64,000 nucleotides of DNA from a bacterium (GTDB lineage Bacteria; Myxococcota; UBA727; JAUIJE01), in NCBI GenBank assembly GCA_030431455.1, contig JAUIJE010000006.1, forward strand, positions 124,001 to 188,000, written 5' to 3'. Positions 20,307 to 29,635 of this stretch are shown in pieces. Positions within the stretch are counted from its first letter, which is position 1. Each line of letters opens with the position of its first letter. The notes beneath the pieces were generated by a model, which worked only from the letters and a program-made list of their open reading frames with translations, was not told the DNA's origin and made no database searches. Made by a program: the position numbers and the translations under genes.

Positions 20307-20323
20307 CTGGCACGCGGATTGCG
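20307..20323 (+). promoter_or_regulatory. sigma-54 (-24/-12) promoter for phospholipid genes
   Basis: CTGGCACG, four bases, then TTGCG: this matches the sigma-54 consensus (YTGGCACG-N4-TTGCW) at every position except the last. The expected start point lies near 20334, about 26 bases before the ATG of the CDP-alcohol phosphotransferase. Sigma-54 promoters need an enhancer-binding ATPase; no such gene is in the window. The site is on the same strand as the cdsA- and plsC-like genes it would serve. Confidence 0.65.
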
Positions 20324-20359
20324 TTGTGGCGGGAGAACGCCCCCGCGGTGGAGGACGCA

Positions 20360-20974
20360 ATGTCTTTGTATTTGCTCAAGCCCCGATTTCAGCGATTGCT
20401 GCGGCCCGCGGTGGATGGGCTCGCCCGCGCCGGGGTCAGCCCCAACGCGGTCACCACCAGTGCCATTGTGCTCAGCCTCGCGGTGGCCGCGGGGGTTCCT
20501 GGGGCGGCGGCGGAGGTGGGGGGCCTGGCGTTTTTGGCCCTCCCCGCCGCGCAGCTTTTGCGCATGGCGCTCAACGCGGTCGACGGGGAGATCGCCCGGC
20601 GCCACCGGCGCAGCACCCGCGCGGGGGCGGTGCTCAACGAAGCGGGCGACGCGCTCAACGCGGCGCTGTTCGTGGTGCCGTTTTTGTTTGTGCCCGCGGT
20701 GCCCGCGTCGGGGGTGGTGTTGTTGGCCGCGGCCTGCGTGGCCAGTGAATACGCGGGGGTGTTGGCCTGGGCGGTCACCGGGGTCCGCCGGTACGACGGG
20801 CCGTTGGGCAAGGCCGACCAAGCCTTGGCCACGTCGGGGCTGGCGTTGTGGGTGGCGGCGGGCACCCCCGGGCCGGCCGGGCTGGGGACAGCCCTGGTGG
20901 GGGCGTTGGTGGTGCTGGCGGTGATCACCGCGGGGCGGCGGTTGCGCCTGGCGCCGGGTGGGGTGAAGGCATGA
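20360..20974 (+). CDS. CDP-alcohol phosphotransferase, YnbA-like variant
   Basis: 204 residues with about six membrane helices. It exchanges the CMP of a CDP-alcohol for another alcohol in phospholipid synthesis. The family motif is present near residues 74-98 as DGEIAR, eight residues, then GAVLNEAGD. The usual motif ends G-x3-D-x3-D; here the first of those two Asp is Asn, as I recall for YnbA-like members of the family. GGAGG sits 5 bases before ATG 20360. The stop overlaps the start of the cytidylyltransferase gene, so substrate (CDP-diacylglycerol) and user enzyme are made together. Confidence 0.8.
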   Translation: MSLYLLKPRFQRLLRPAVDGLARAGVSPNAVTTSAIVLSLAVAAGVPGAAAEVGGLAFLALPAAQLLRMALNAVDGEIARRHRRSTRAGAVLNEAGDALNAALFVVPFLFVPAVPASGVVLLAAACVASEYAGVLAWAVTGVRRYDGPLGKADQALATSGLALWVAAGTPGPAGLGTALVGALVVLAVITAGRRLRLAPGGVKA

Positions 20975-21921
20975 TCGGCTTGTATTTGGCATTGGGTCAG
21001 CTGCAGGCGCCGGTGCAGTTCGTGTTGGGGTTGGCGGCGTTTTTGGCCGCGGTCACCGGGACCCTCGAGGTCACGGCGGGGCGATGGCCCCGGCCGCGGT
21101 TCGAGGAGATCTCCGCCCGGTTGGTGACGTGGTGGGTGTTGCTGGCGGTGTTCGCGGGGGCGGTGGTGCTGTGGCCGCCGGGTCTCATCTTGTTTGCGCT
21201 GGTGATGAGCTTGTGGGGGCTGCGGGAGTTCTTCGCGATGATGCCCTATCGCATGGCCGACCGGCGCATCTACGCGCTCGCGTTCTTGGCGGTGGGGTTC
21301 CAGTATCTTTGGGTTGCGCTCGACTGGTACGGGATGTTCATCATCTTTGTGCCCCTCTACTGTCTGTTGTTGGTGGCCCAGCAGGTGACGTTCCTCGAGC
21401 AGCCGCAGGGGGCGTTCGCCACGTTGGGCCGGGTGCAGCTCGGGTTGTTGTGGGTGGTGTTCTGCTTGAGCCACGCCGCGTACTTGTTGGTGTTGCCGGG
21501 CGGCGGTCCCTCGTCGGAGGGATTGGGGTTGTTGTGTTTCGTGGTGGTGATCACCGAGCTCGGCGACGTCGGCCAGTACGTCTTCGGCAAGGTGTTCGGC
21601 CGGACCCGGGTGCTGCCGGTGGTCTCGCCCAACAAGACCCTCGCCGGCGTGTTCGGCGGGGTCTTGGTCTCGGTGGGGCTGGCGGTGTGGTGGGGCCCCT
21701 GGTTGACCCCGCTGTCGACGGGCATGTCCGCCTGGATGGGCGTGCTCATCGGGCTCGGGGGCTTCGTCGGCGACGCGGCGATGAGCGGGCTCAAGCGCGA
21801 GCTGGGCGTCAAGGACACCAGCGCGGCGCTCCCCGGTCACGGCGGGGTGCTCGACCGCATCGACTCGCTTCTGTTCACCGCTCCGCTGTTCTTCCACGTC
21901 GTGCGCTATGTGCACTATTAG
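20971..21921 (+). CDS. cdsA: phosphatidate cytidylyltransferase
   Basis: 316-residue integral membrane enzyme that makes CDP-diacylglycerol from phosphatidate and CTP. The C-terminal signature is intact: SGLKRELGVKDTSAALPGHG near residue 271, followed by GVLDRID. VVSPNKTLAGVFGG near 222 is the other conserved loop. About eight helices precede it. The ATG overlaps the previous stop. E. coli has a parallel pair (ynbA-ynbB) in which a variant CDP-alcohol transferase sits beside its own cytidylyltransferase, so this may be a second, specialised CDP-DAG supply rather than the housekeeping enzyme. Confidence 0.9.
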   Translation: MIGLYLALGQLQAPVQFVLGLAAFLAAVTGTLEVTAGRWPRPRFEEISARLVTWWVLLAVFAGAVVLWPPGLILFALVMSLWGLREFFAMMPYRMADRRIYALAFLAVGFQYLWVALDWYGMFIIFVPLYCLLLVAQQVTFLEQPQGAFATLGRVQLGLLWVVFCLSHAAYLLVLPGGGPSSEGLGLLCFVVVITELGDVGQYVFGKVFGRTRVLPVVSPNKTLAGVFGGVLVSVGLAVWWGPWLTPLSTGMSAWMGVLIGLGGFVGDAAMSGLKRELGVKDTSAALPGHGGVLDRIDSLLFTAPLFFHVVRYVHY

Positions 21922-21954
21922 AGCGCATCTCAAAATCGAAGATGCAGTGCGCTC
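21921..21954 (+). other. stem-loop between cdsA- and plsC-like genes
   Basis: Arms GAGCGCA and TGCGCTC enclose 20 bases, with an inner TCT/AGA extension. It begins on the last base of the cytidylyltransferase stop. No T-run follows, so it is more likely an RNA processing or stabilising hairpin than an intrinsic terminator. Confidence 0.3.
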
Positions 21955-21999
21955 GCCAGGGCCCTCGACCAGGCCACGACGAGCGCCCCGAGGATAGAG

Positions 22000-22647
22000 A
22001 TGTTTCGAGCTTGGTTGTTCACCTGGTTGGTCCGTCCGCTGCTCACCGTGTGGTGCGGCTTTCGCGTCGTCGGCGCCGCGCACCTGCCCCGCACGGGGCC
22101 GGCCTTGGTGGTGGCCAACCACCAGAGCCACCTCGACATCGTGAGCGTGCTGTGCGCGTTCGATCGCACGGCCCGCCGCCGGGTCTACGCCGCGGCCGCG
22201 GCGGACGTGTTCTTCCGCGGGCCGGTGCGCGCGTTCCTCACCCGGCTGCTGTTCGGGGCCCGCCCGGTAGAGCGCGACGGCGAGGGCGACCTCGACCAAC
22301 GACTGGCCCCGGTGCGCCGGGTGCTCGAGCGGGGGGGCATCGTGGTCCTGTTCCCCGAGGGCACGCGCGGTGATCCCCGGGTGGCCCAACCGTTTCGGCG
22401 CGGTGGGTTGGCCTACCTGTGCAGTCACATGGACGACCTCGCGGTGGTCCCGGTCTACCTCGCGGGGCCGGAGCGGGCCATGCCCCGGGGGACATGGCTG
22501 CCGCTGCCGTCGCCCATCGAGGTGCGGGTGGGCCCGGCGCTGCCACCGTCGGCCCCCGACGACGTGGCCCTCACGGCGCAGCACGCGGTTTCGCTCCTCG
22601 CCCATCCCCCCGGCCCGGCCCCGGAGGTGCGTCATGCGGCGTCGTGA
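22000..22647 (+). CDS. lysophospholipid acyltransferase (PlsC family)
   Basis: 215 residues. The acyltransferase motif HX4D is present as NHQSHLD near residue 47, and the glycerophosphate-binding motif as FPEGTRG near 125. A hydrophobic N-terminal helix (WLFTWLVRPLLTVWCGF) anchors it to the inner membrane. It acylates lysophosphatidate or a related lysolipid to give phosphatidate, the substrate of the neighbouring cytidylyltransferase. Gap from that gene is 78 bases with a hairpin. The stop overlaps the start of the next gene by 14 bases. Confidence 0.88.
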   Translation: MFRAWLFTWLVRPLLTVWCGFRVVGAAHLPRTGPALVVANHQSHLDIVSVLCAFDRTARRRVYAAAAADVFFRGPVRAFLTRLLFGARPVERDGEGDLDQRLAPVRRVLERGGIVVLFPEGTRGDPRVAQPFRRGGLAYLCSHMDDLAVVPVYLAGPERAMPRGTWLPLPSPIEVRVGPALPPSAPDDVALTAQHAVSLLAHPPGPAPEVRHAAS

Positions 22648-23377
22648 CCTCCTGACCGGCGTTTCCGCCATCGGCCTGGGCGCCCTTTTGCCCGCCCCGG
22701 CGAAGGCCCGCCCGTCGACGTGGACCGGGCGGCGCTTTTCCCTGTCCGCCGCGCGGGGGCTCGAGGCCCAGCTGTCGGCCGCGGCCGTGGCCGCGCCCAC
22801 CCCGGTCGCGCTCGTCGACGCCGCCCGCGGCTGTTTGTGGCGCGGGTTGGTCGAGACGATGTTCACCGGGCGCGCCGACGCTGCGGTGTACGAGCGGGGC
22901 CAGGCCTTTGCCGAACAATGCCAACGCATCGCAACCGCCGACGCCGGCGGCTACTTCTTCGAGGCCATCCACCGGGCCAAGCGGGCGGAGATCCGCGGGG
23001 TGGTGGCCAGCGTGTTCGAGCTGCCCACACTCCAATCGTTGATGGGCACCGTCGACCGGCTCGCCCCGGGCTACGGGTTTGGCGGCACCGCGCGGTTTTG
23101 GGGGGCGGTGGCGGCCAAGACCCCGGCCTTCTTGTTGCGGCTCAAAGGCTCGTCCCTGGACGAGGGCGACGCGTATTTTCGAAGGGCGATCCAGACCGCG
23201 CCGGGGTACGCGGGCAACCACGTGCTCCGCGCCCCCTTGCTGGCCCGGATGTCCGGTGACCGCGCCGCCCGCGACAGCCTGCGCCGGGCGGCGGCGATGC
23301 CCCGCGACGACAACCCCGCGATCGAAGCCTGGAACCGCCTGTACCGCGAGCAGGCCCGCCGGGCGCTCGCCCGGTGA
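22634..23377 (+). CDS. Tat-exported TatT-like helical repeat protein
   Basis: 247 residues. MRRRDLLTGVSAIGLGALLPAPAKA is a twin-arginine-type signal (pattern RRxDLL, then a hydrophobic core and AKA cleavage site). The mature part is helical with TPR-like spacing; YGFGGTARFWGAVAAKTPA and DAYFRRAIQTAPGYAGNHVL resemble the TatT family of TRAP-transporter-associated periplasmic proteins. No TRAP permease is near. Start ATG 22634 lies within the end of the plsC-like gene, so translation is coupled and the product may act on envelope lipids. Function is not established. Confidence 0.55.
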   Translation: MRRRDLLTGVSAIGLGALLPAPAKARPSTWTGRRFSLSAARGLEAQLSAAAVAAPTPVALVDAARGCLWRGLVETMFTGRADAAVYERGQAFAEQCQRIATADAGGYFFEAIHRAKRAEIRGVVASVFELPTLQSLMGTVDRLAPGYGFGGTARFWGAVAAKTPAFLLRLKGSSLDEGDAYFRRAIQTAPGYAGNHVLRAPLLARMSGDRAARDSLRRAAAMPRDDNPAIEAWNRLYREQARRALAR

Positions 23378-23398
23378 CCCGCCCCTCGGCTTAAGTGT

Positions 23399-23426
23399 TT
23401 GAAAAATATAGCAAAAATGATACAGT
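23399..23426 (+). promoter_or_regulatory. sigma-70-type promoter
   Basis: TTGAAA and TACAGT are separated by 16 bases in one of the most AT-rich stretches of the window (about 23391-23425). The -10 box ends 18 bases before the ATG of the Cache-domain gene, leaving room for GGGGAGGAGG. The local composition contrasts sharply with the flanking genes. Confidence 0.5.
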
Positions 23427-23444
23427 CGGCGGGGAGGAGGCCGG

Positions 23445-23867
23445 ATGGCCCGGGACCTGACCAGCCGCATCAAAGCCGCCCGGCACGCGGTGGCGCTCGC
23501 CCGCCGCCTGCTGGCCGAGCATGGCCCGCTCCATGTCAAAGGGGACGAGATGTTCGCCGGGGCCACGTTGCTCAACGGGGACGAGAGCATCGTGGACGCG
23601 GTCTACGAGGAGACCTTGTTCGGCTGCACCATTTTCCTGGGCCCGGTGCGCATCGCCACCCGCGCCACCGCCAAGGGCACGTCCCGCCGGGCGCTTTACA
23701 CCCGGGCCAACGACATGATCATCGCCCACGTGCTCGAGGGCGGCGAGGTCTTCGCCGGCCAAACAGAGACATTGGGAAAATCCTGGGCCATCGTCTACGA
23801 GCCCCTGGACGATGCCCAGGGCCATCGCATCGGCATGATCGCGGGCTACCGCGAACTGCTGGGCTGA
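23445..23867 (+). CDS. soluble single-Cache-like sensory protein
   Basis: 140 residues without signal sequence or membrane helix. The core (VKGDEMFAGATLLNGDESIV, TIFLGPVRIATRA, VFAGQTETLGKSWAIVYEPL, RIGMIAGYRELLG) follows the pattern of sCache_3-type ligand domains: the YEPL and GxIxG parts are typical of the C-terminal strands. Cache domains normally face the periplasm, so a free cytoplasmic copy is unusual. GGGGAGGAGG precedes the ATG and gives a strong start. Converges on the PilZ gene with a 10-base gap. Ligand unknown. Confidence 0.6.
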   Translation: MARDLTSRIKAARHAVALARRLLAEHGPLHVKGDEMFAGATLLNGDESIVDAVYEETLFGCTIFLGPVRIATRATAKGTSRRALYTRANDMIIAHVLEGGEVFAGQTETLGKSWAIVYEPLDDAQGHRIGMIAGYRELLG

Positions 23868-23877
23868 CCGCGGGCGC

Positions 23878-24393
23878 CTATCGTCGTCGACGACGGGGGG
23901 GCGGGGGCGCGCCCGCCTCGGTGGCGCGGGGGCCGCCTTCTTGGCGCACCTTCCACTCTTCCCAGAGGTTGAGCACCAGGGAGATCTGCGGGACCTCGAG
24001 CTCCTTCTCGATGTGCGGGAACTCGCCCACCAGGCTCTCGTAGAACACCCGGTAACGCTCGGGGGTGAAGTACCGCAGCAGGGTCTCGCGCGCGTTCTGG
24101 TCGACGTTCTGGAACTCGACGCCCATGCCCGCATCGAAGCCCTCGTCGGCTTCATGTTCGTTGCGGTGCACGATGCGACCGGCCACCGCCAGCGGGCCGT
24201 CGGGGAGCATGAGCTCGACGGTGAGATCGACCCCGACCCGCATCAACGTATCGGTGGTGACGAACACGCCCCCGAGGCAGAGGTTGCCGGTGTGGCAGAA
24301 GGCCTCGAAATAAAGCTCGCCCCCGTCCACGATGAACAGGCGGCAGGGCAGTTCGATGTCGATGCGTTCGTATTGTCGTCTGGAGTCGGCCAT
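23878..24393 (-). CDS. PilZ-domain protein (c-di-GMP receptor candidate)
   Basis: 171 residues. Residues 1-110 are a PilZ domain: RRQYERIDIELPCRLF supplies the RxxxR loop, and NLCLGGVFV takes the place of the D/NxSxxG motif with Cys instead of Ser. VEFQNVDQNARETLLRYF closes the domain. A C-terminal helical segment (FPHIEKELEVPQISLVLNLW) and a basic PPPRRRRR tail follow. Probably binds c-di-GMP and controls motility or polysaccharide output, which suits the EPS locus. The Ser-to-Cys change may alter affinity. Confidence 0.8.
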   Translation of the reverse strand: MADSRRQYERIDIELPCRLFIVDGGELYFEAFCHTGNLCLGGVFVTTDTLMRVGVDLTVELMLPDGPLAVAGRIVHRNEHEADEGFDAGMGVEFQNVDQNARETLLRYFTPERYRVFYESLVGEFPHIEKELEVPQISLVLNLWEEWKVRQEGGPRATEAGAPPPPRRRRR

Positions 24394-24450
24394 GCCGCAC
24401 GCTTAGCCCGCAACGGACGCAGAGAAAAGCACGCTTCGGCCCGCGGTGGT

Positions 24451-25404
24451 CTATTCCTGGTTCGGGGTGATCACCCCGAACACGCCCCCGGCCGGGGAAC
24501 GCAGCACCGCGAGTTGGCCCACCCCCGACACCTGCCGCGGCGCGATCAGCACCGCGGCCCGCAGGGACCGGGCGCGCTGCACCGTCTCCTCCACCGCCGC
24601 CACCTGCACCACCGGCAGCCACCGGCTGGCCTGTCCCGCCGGGGCGTGCACCACCACCGCCCGGCGGCGGGCCTCCCCCTCGAGGACCAGGTAGTGCACG
24701 TCTTGGTACGTGTACTTGATGGTGCTGTAGCCCCCGACGAGGGGGTAGAAGTTCATCGCGGTCTGGAACTGCTTGGTCCACAGCTGGCTCCAGTACCAAT
24801 CGCCGTCGCGCGGGTTGGTGTCGGGGCCGTCGCCGTCGTCTGCGCGCACAATGCCGAACACCCCGCCGGTGGGTCCCTTCACGAGGGCCCGGCGCTCGCG
24901 CCGCACCGTGCGCGGCGCCTCGACGATCGTGCCCCCGTTGCTCTCCACGTCGCGCATCATGTCGTCGACGTCGAGCACCGAAACCCAGCTCACCCACCCC
25001 TGCGGCAACTTGCGCCCGGGGTCCACGCTCCGGATGCGCCCCAAAAACCGCGCGCGGTTGCGGATTTGGTACACGGTGTCGCCGTCGTCGTCGGCCCGGT
25101 CCACCCGCCAGCCGAACAGCGCGTGGTAAAACGCCGCCGCGTCGTCGGGGCGGGACGAAATCAACTCGAAGCGCACGAACTTGCCGGGGTGGCGCTCGGG
25201 CTCTTCGGCCTGGTCCGCGTCCGCGTCCCCGGTCGTCGGGGGGGGCCGCAGGGTGTCTTCGTCGTCGTCGGCCGGGGCCTCGTCGGCCGCGTCCTCGCCG
25301 GAGGCGGTGGGCGCGGGGGCCGCGGGCTGTTCCGCGGCGCGGTCGGTCTGGCAGGCGGCCAAGCCGCACAACAGCAGAGCCGCAAAGCGGGGCAGGCGGG
25401 TCAT
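24451..25404 (-). CDS. lipoprotein with two VOC (glyoxalase-like) domains
   Basis: 317 residues. A signal sequence with lipobox (LLCGLAAC) is followed by 50 acidic and Ala/Pro-rich residues, then two tandem VOC halves. The first starts KFVRFELISSRPDDAAAFYHALFGW near residue 72 and ends GPTGGVFGIVRAD. The second starts DWYWSQLWTKQFQTAMNFYPLV near 206 and ends SPAGGVFGVITPN. VOC proteins bind small molecules or metal and include glyoxalase I, dioxygenases and antibiotic-binding proteins. Here metal-ligand residues cannot be assigned with certainty. Exported VOC lipoproteins are uncommon. Confidence 0.72.
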   Translation of the reverse strand: MTRLPRFAALLLCGLAACQTDRAAEQPAAPAPTASGEDAADEAPADDDEDTLRPPPTTGDADADQAEEPERHPGKFVRFELISSRPDDAAAFYHALFGWRVDRADDDGDTVYQIRNRARFLGRIRSVDPGRKLPQGWVSWVSVLDVDDMMRDVESNGGTIVEAPRTVRRERRALVKGPTGGVFGIVRADDGDGPDTNPRDGDWYWSQLWTKQFQTAMNFYPLVGGYSTIKYTYQDVHYLVLEGEARRRAVVVHAPAGQASRWLPVVQVAAVEETVQRARSLRAAVLIAPRQVSGVGQLAVLRSPAGGVFGVITPNQE

Positions 25405-25416
25405 GGGGTCTCCACC

Positions 25417-25444
25417 AAAAAACGCCCCCGGGGGGGCGCCTTTT
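25417..25444 (-). terminator. intrinsic terminator after the hydroxylase gene
   Basis: Read on the minus strand: GGCGCCCCC, a short turn, GGGGGCG, then TTTTTTGG. A GC-only stem with a six-T tail is a textbook rho-independent terminator. It lies 20 bases past the stop of the fatty-acid-hydroxylase-like gene and just upstream of the VOC gene. It is the clearest terminator in the window. Confidence 0.75.
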
Positions 25445-25463
25445 GGTCGTCGTCGGCCGCGCC

Positions 25464-26195
25464 TCAGGCGGCGGCGCGCAGCGGGGCAGCGGGCTGGGCC
25501 GCGGGGGTGCGCAGGGCGTATTTTTTCCGCGGGGCCATCGCCGCCTGCAGCTTCTTGCCGCGCGGGCTCCGGGGCACGACGTAGCCGAGGCGCATGGTCT
25601 CGCGGACGTCGCCCAGCCGCGGCGTGGCCACGGTGCCGAGCACGAAGTCGGCGAAGGGGCACACCACGTTCATGTTGTTGCCCGCGGCGCGGTGGTGCAT
25701 GAAATGGTGGAAAGCGAGCCGGCGGAACAGCGTGGTCTTGGCCCACCACACGTCGCGGGGGATGTGCATCTGGGTGTGGATGGTGTTCCACGCGACGACG
25801 TGGGCCAAGCCCCCGAGGCAAAAGATCACGCCCACCACCGGCGAAATCGCGGTGACGAGCAGAATGAACGGCGAGATCACCAGGCCGATCTGCACCTGCT
25901 GCCCCATCGAGGTGGTGAGGTTGCGGTGTTTGCCATCTTCGTCGGGCTCGTAGTCGAACTGCTTGTAGTACTTGCCGTGGTGCAGCACCGCGTGCTCGTT
26001 CCACAGGTAGTCGAACACCGGGAGCACGTAGGCGAAGTTCGGGAGGTTCTTGAAGTGCATCATGTTCTTGTGGATCCAGTGCTCCACGAACGAGATGACC
26101 ACGTAGGTCATCACCGCCCCAATCCCGATGTGCGCCGTCCAGCCCAGCGCGGTCGTGGGGAGCTGGGCGATGAGGTAATCGAGAACAACTTGCAT
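25464..26195 (-). CDS. fatty acid hydroxylase/sterol desaturase superfamily membrane enzyme
   Basis: 243 residues with three or four membrane helices and clustered histidines: EHWIHKNMMH near residue 38, HAVLHHGKYY near 68, HTQMHIPRD near 140 and FHHFMHH near 159. This eight-His arrangement is the di-iron site of the fatty-acid-hydroxylase superfamily. It would hydroxylate or desaturate a lipid or fatty acyl chain. GGAGGCGTC precedes ATG 26195 and fixes the start; the open frame continues upstream without meaning. The C-terminal 30 residues are basic and Ala/Pro-rich. A terminator follows. Confidence 0.8.
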   Translation of the reverse strand: MQVVLDYLIAQLPTTALGWTAHIGIGAVMTYVVISFVEHWIHKNMMHFKNLPNFAYVLPVFDYLWNEHAVLHHGKYYKQFDYEPDEDGKHRNLTTSMGQQVQIGLVISPFILLVTAISPVVGVIFCLGGLAHVVAWNTIHTQMHIPRDVWWAKTTLFRRLAFHHFMHHRAAGNNMNVVCPFADFVLGTVATPRLGDVRETMRLGYVVPRSPRGKKLQAAMAPRKKYALRTPAAQPAAPLRAAA

Positions 26196-26408
26196 GACGC
26201 CTCCTGACAGGGCCGAGGGGTAGCAGGCTGATGCCGGGCCCACAACGCGGAGTTGGCGCGCAATCACCTGATCTGTCACCGCTTTTTGGCACTCGCGACG
26301 CGCGGCTGCCAGGGGCCAAGACCGGATCCTGGCCGCGGTGCCGGCCGGCGTGCCGCCGGGGCCTGGGGCGTCGGCTGCGCCCACACGCGCAGATCGTATC
26401 CTGAGACC

Positions 26409-27257
26409 ATGCGGGGGTGCGGCACCGGGACCGGGGATCGCAGGCGGCGCGCGGCGGTGGCGCTGACGCTTGCGGCCGCGTCCGCCGGGTGCGGGGGCCT
26501 TCAGCTGCCTCGACCGCTGACCGGGTTCACCGCGGTGCGGGTGATCAGCTCGATGGCGTTTGATGCCGGGGGCCGGCCGACGGCGACGCTGTCGCTGACC
26601 CTCGACGGTGTCGACCACCAGGATTTTGGCTGCCTCCCGCCCGACACCAACGTGTTCTACGGCGGGCATCTCCTCGCTCCCCGCGCCCCCAACGAACTCG
26701 CGTGCAATGGCATTACCCCGATGTACCGGTTGACGCTGGGCGCGGACGACACCGCGGCGATCGCCCAGGACGGCCGGGTGTCGGTGCGGTTTGTGAGTCC
26801 GCAGGCCAGCGAGGAGGTGCGCGCGTTCTCGGTGCTGGCCCCGGCTCCCGCGGGCGTGCGGGTGACCGCGGTGGATGGGCAGCCCACGGAGGTGCGGCCC
26901 GACCAGGCGGTGGCGGTCTCGCCGGGGGGCCGGGTCACGCTCCGCGTCGATGACCCCGGGGAGCGCCTCAGCCTCGCCGAGGCCACAGTGTCATTGTTGC
27001 TCGAAGGCCGCCAGGTGGCCTTGGTGGCCCTCATCGAAAGCACCCGCGAGTTCGAGTTCGGGGCTGCGTTGGGGGTCTGGGTGGAGGACACCGGGGCCAC
27101 GGGACCGGGCGTGCTTCGCGTCGCGATTCCGCGCCACGAGATCGGCGAGGACGACGATGGTTGTCATGAATCTCTCGTCTGCCGGTACGAGCCGCGTTGG
27201 GTGGTCTTCGCGCAGCTCATCGAGGTGGTCGATCCTCCCGCCGCGGCGGCGGACTGA
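26409..27257 (+). CDS. lipoprotein of unknown function
   Basis: 282 residues. A twin-basic start and signal sequence end in ASAGC, a good lipobox, so the Cys near residue 28 is probably lipidated. The mature part looks beta-rich, with pairs of strands and two Cys (FGCLPP, ELACNG) and a late CHESLVC. I see no known catalytic motif. ATG 26409 is the first start giving the signal peptide. It is divergent from the hydroxylase gene with a 213-base gap, and followed after 23 bases by the HNH gene. Confidence 0.5.
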   Translation: MRGCGTGTGDRRRRAAVALTLAAASAGCGGLQLPRPLTGFTAVRVISSMAFDAGGRPTATLSLTLDGVDHQDFGCLPPDTNVFYGGHLLAPRAPNELACNGITPMYRLTLGADDTAAIAQDGRVSVRFVSPQASEEVRAFSVLAPAPAGVRVTAVDGQPTEVRPDQAVAVSPGGRVTLRVDDPGERLSLAEATVSLLLEGRQVALVALIESTREFEFGAALGVWVEDTGATGPGVLRVAIPRHEIGEDDDGCHESLVCRYEPRWVVFAQLIEVVDPPAAAAD

Positions 27258-27280
27258 GCGCGCAGAGGGTACGACGGAGC

Positions 27281-27586
27281 ATGGCCGCCGCGACCCACTG
27301 CGCCCTGTGTACGCACCCGGACCCCGGGCTCACCTTCCACCACCTCATCCCCAAGCGGGTGCACAAGCGCCGGCGATTCCGCGACCTGGATGCAAACACA
27401 TTGCAGAGCGGGCTGTGGCTGTGCCGTCGCTGCCACAAGATGGTGCACCGCTCGGCCGATCACCTGACCTTGGCCACCGCCCACCGCTCCCTCGACGGTC
27501 TGCTCGCGCATCCCGGCATCGGCCGGTACGCGGCCTGGGCGCGCGCGCACCCCCAGCCCCACCAACGCCCGGGCCGGGCCGACTGA
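27281..27586 (+). CDS. HNH endonuclease-like protein
   Basis: 101 residues with the zinc-finger-type HNH core: CALC near residue 7, TFHHLIPKRVHKRR near 18 (the first His pair), LCRRCHKMVH near 46. The order Cys pair, HH, Cys pair, H is that of small HNH nucleases such as those annotated beside YisB-like proteins. ATG 27281 has GACGGAG upstream. No restriction methylase, phage or toxin gene is next to it, so its target is unknown. Confidence 0.7.
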   Translation: MAAATHCALCTHPDPGLTFHHLIPKRVHKRRRFRDLDANTLQSGLWLCRRCHKMVHRSADHLTLATAHRSLDGLLAHPGIGRYAAWARAHPQPHQRPGRAD

Positions 27587-27613
27587 CCGAGGACACGTCT
27601 CAAATCGCGTTCG

Positions 27614-27685
27614 GCGTTGCCGCAGCAACGAGGCGCGTTGCCGCAGCAACGAGAAGCGTTGCCGCAGCAACGAGGCGCGTTGCCG
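27614..27685. repeat. three tandem 21-base hairpin-forming units plus a partial fourth
   Basis: Units start at 27614, 27635 and 27656, with a partial copy at 27677. Each contains GTTGC and GCAAC arms around CGCA, so each unit alone can fold into a short hairpin. Units 1 and 3 are identical; unit 2 differs in its last two bases. The array fills most of the gap between the convergent HNH gene and the histidine kinase gene, and could act as a bidirectional transcript end or a protein-binding array. Confidence 0.8.
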
Positions 27686-27712
27686 GGCGCCCCCCTTTTT
27701 GCGGCCTGGGCT

Positions 27713-29464
<1,752 letters not shown>

Positions 29465-29635
29465 GTGTCAGAACCCCCCAGCGACGACGGCCCCCGGGCC
29501 CGCCCTCGCACCCGTTCAACATGCCAGACCACGGGGGCGGCAACAAGCGTTCGTCCCGCCCGGCCCGCAGACCCGCGGGTTCTCAGCAACGTTGTCCAGC
29601 CTTCGCCGACGCCGAAGCCGGGCAACCCGCCGACC

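Noticed and set aside
20281-20307. Intrinsic terminator after the small membrane protein
   Set aside because: GGGGC/GCCCC arms are present, but there is no T-run and the region doubles as the sigma-54 promoter.
26281-26310. Sigma-54-like site TTGGCACT...GC
   Set aside because: The -12 half is poor and it lies over 100 bases from the next gene start; much weaker than the site at 20307.
27614-27685. CRISPR array
   Set aside because: Units are contiguous without spacers and no cas genes are present.
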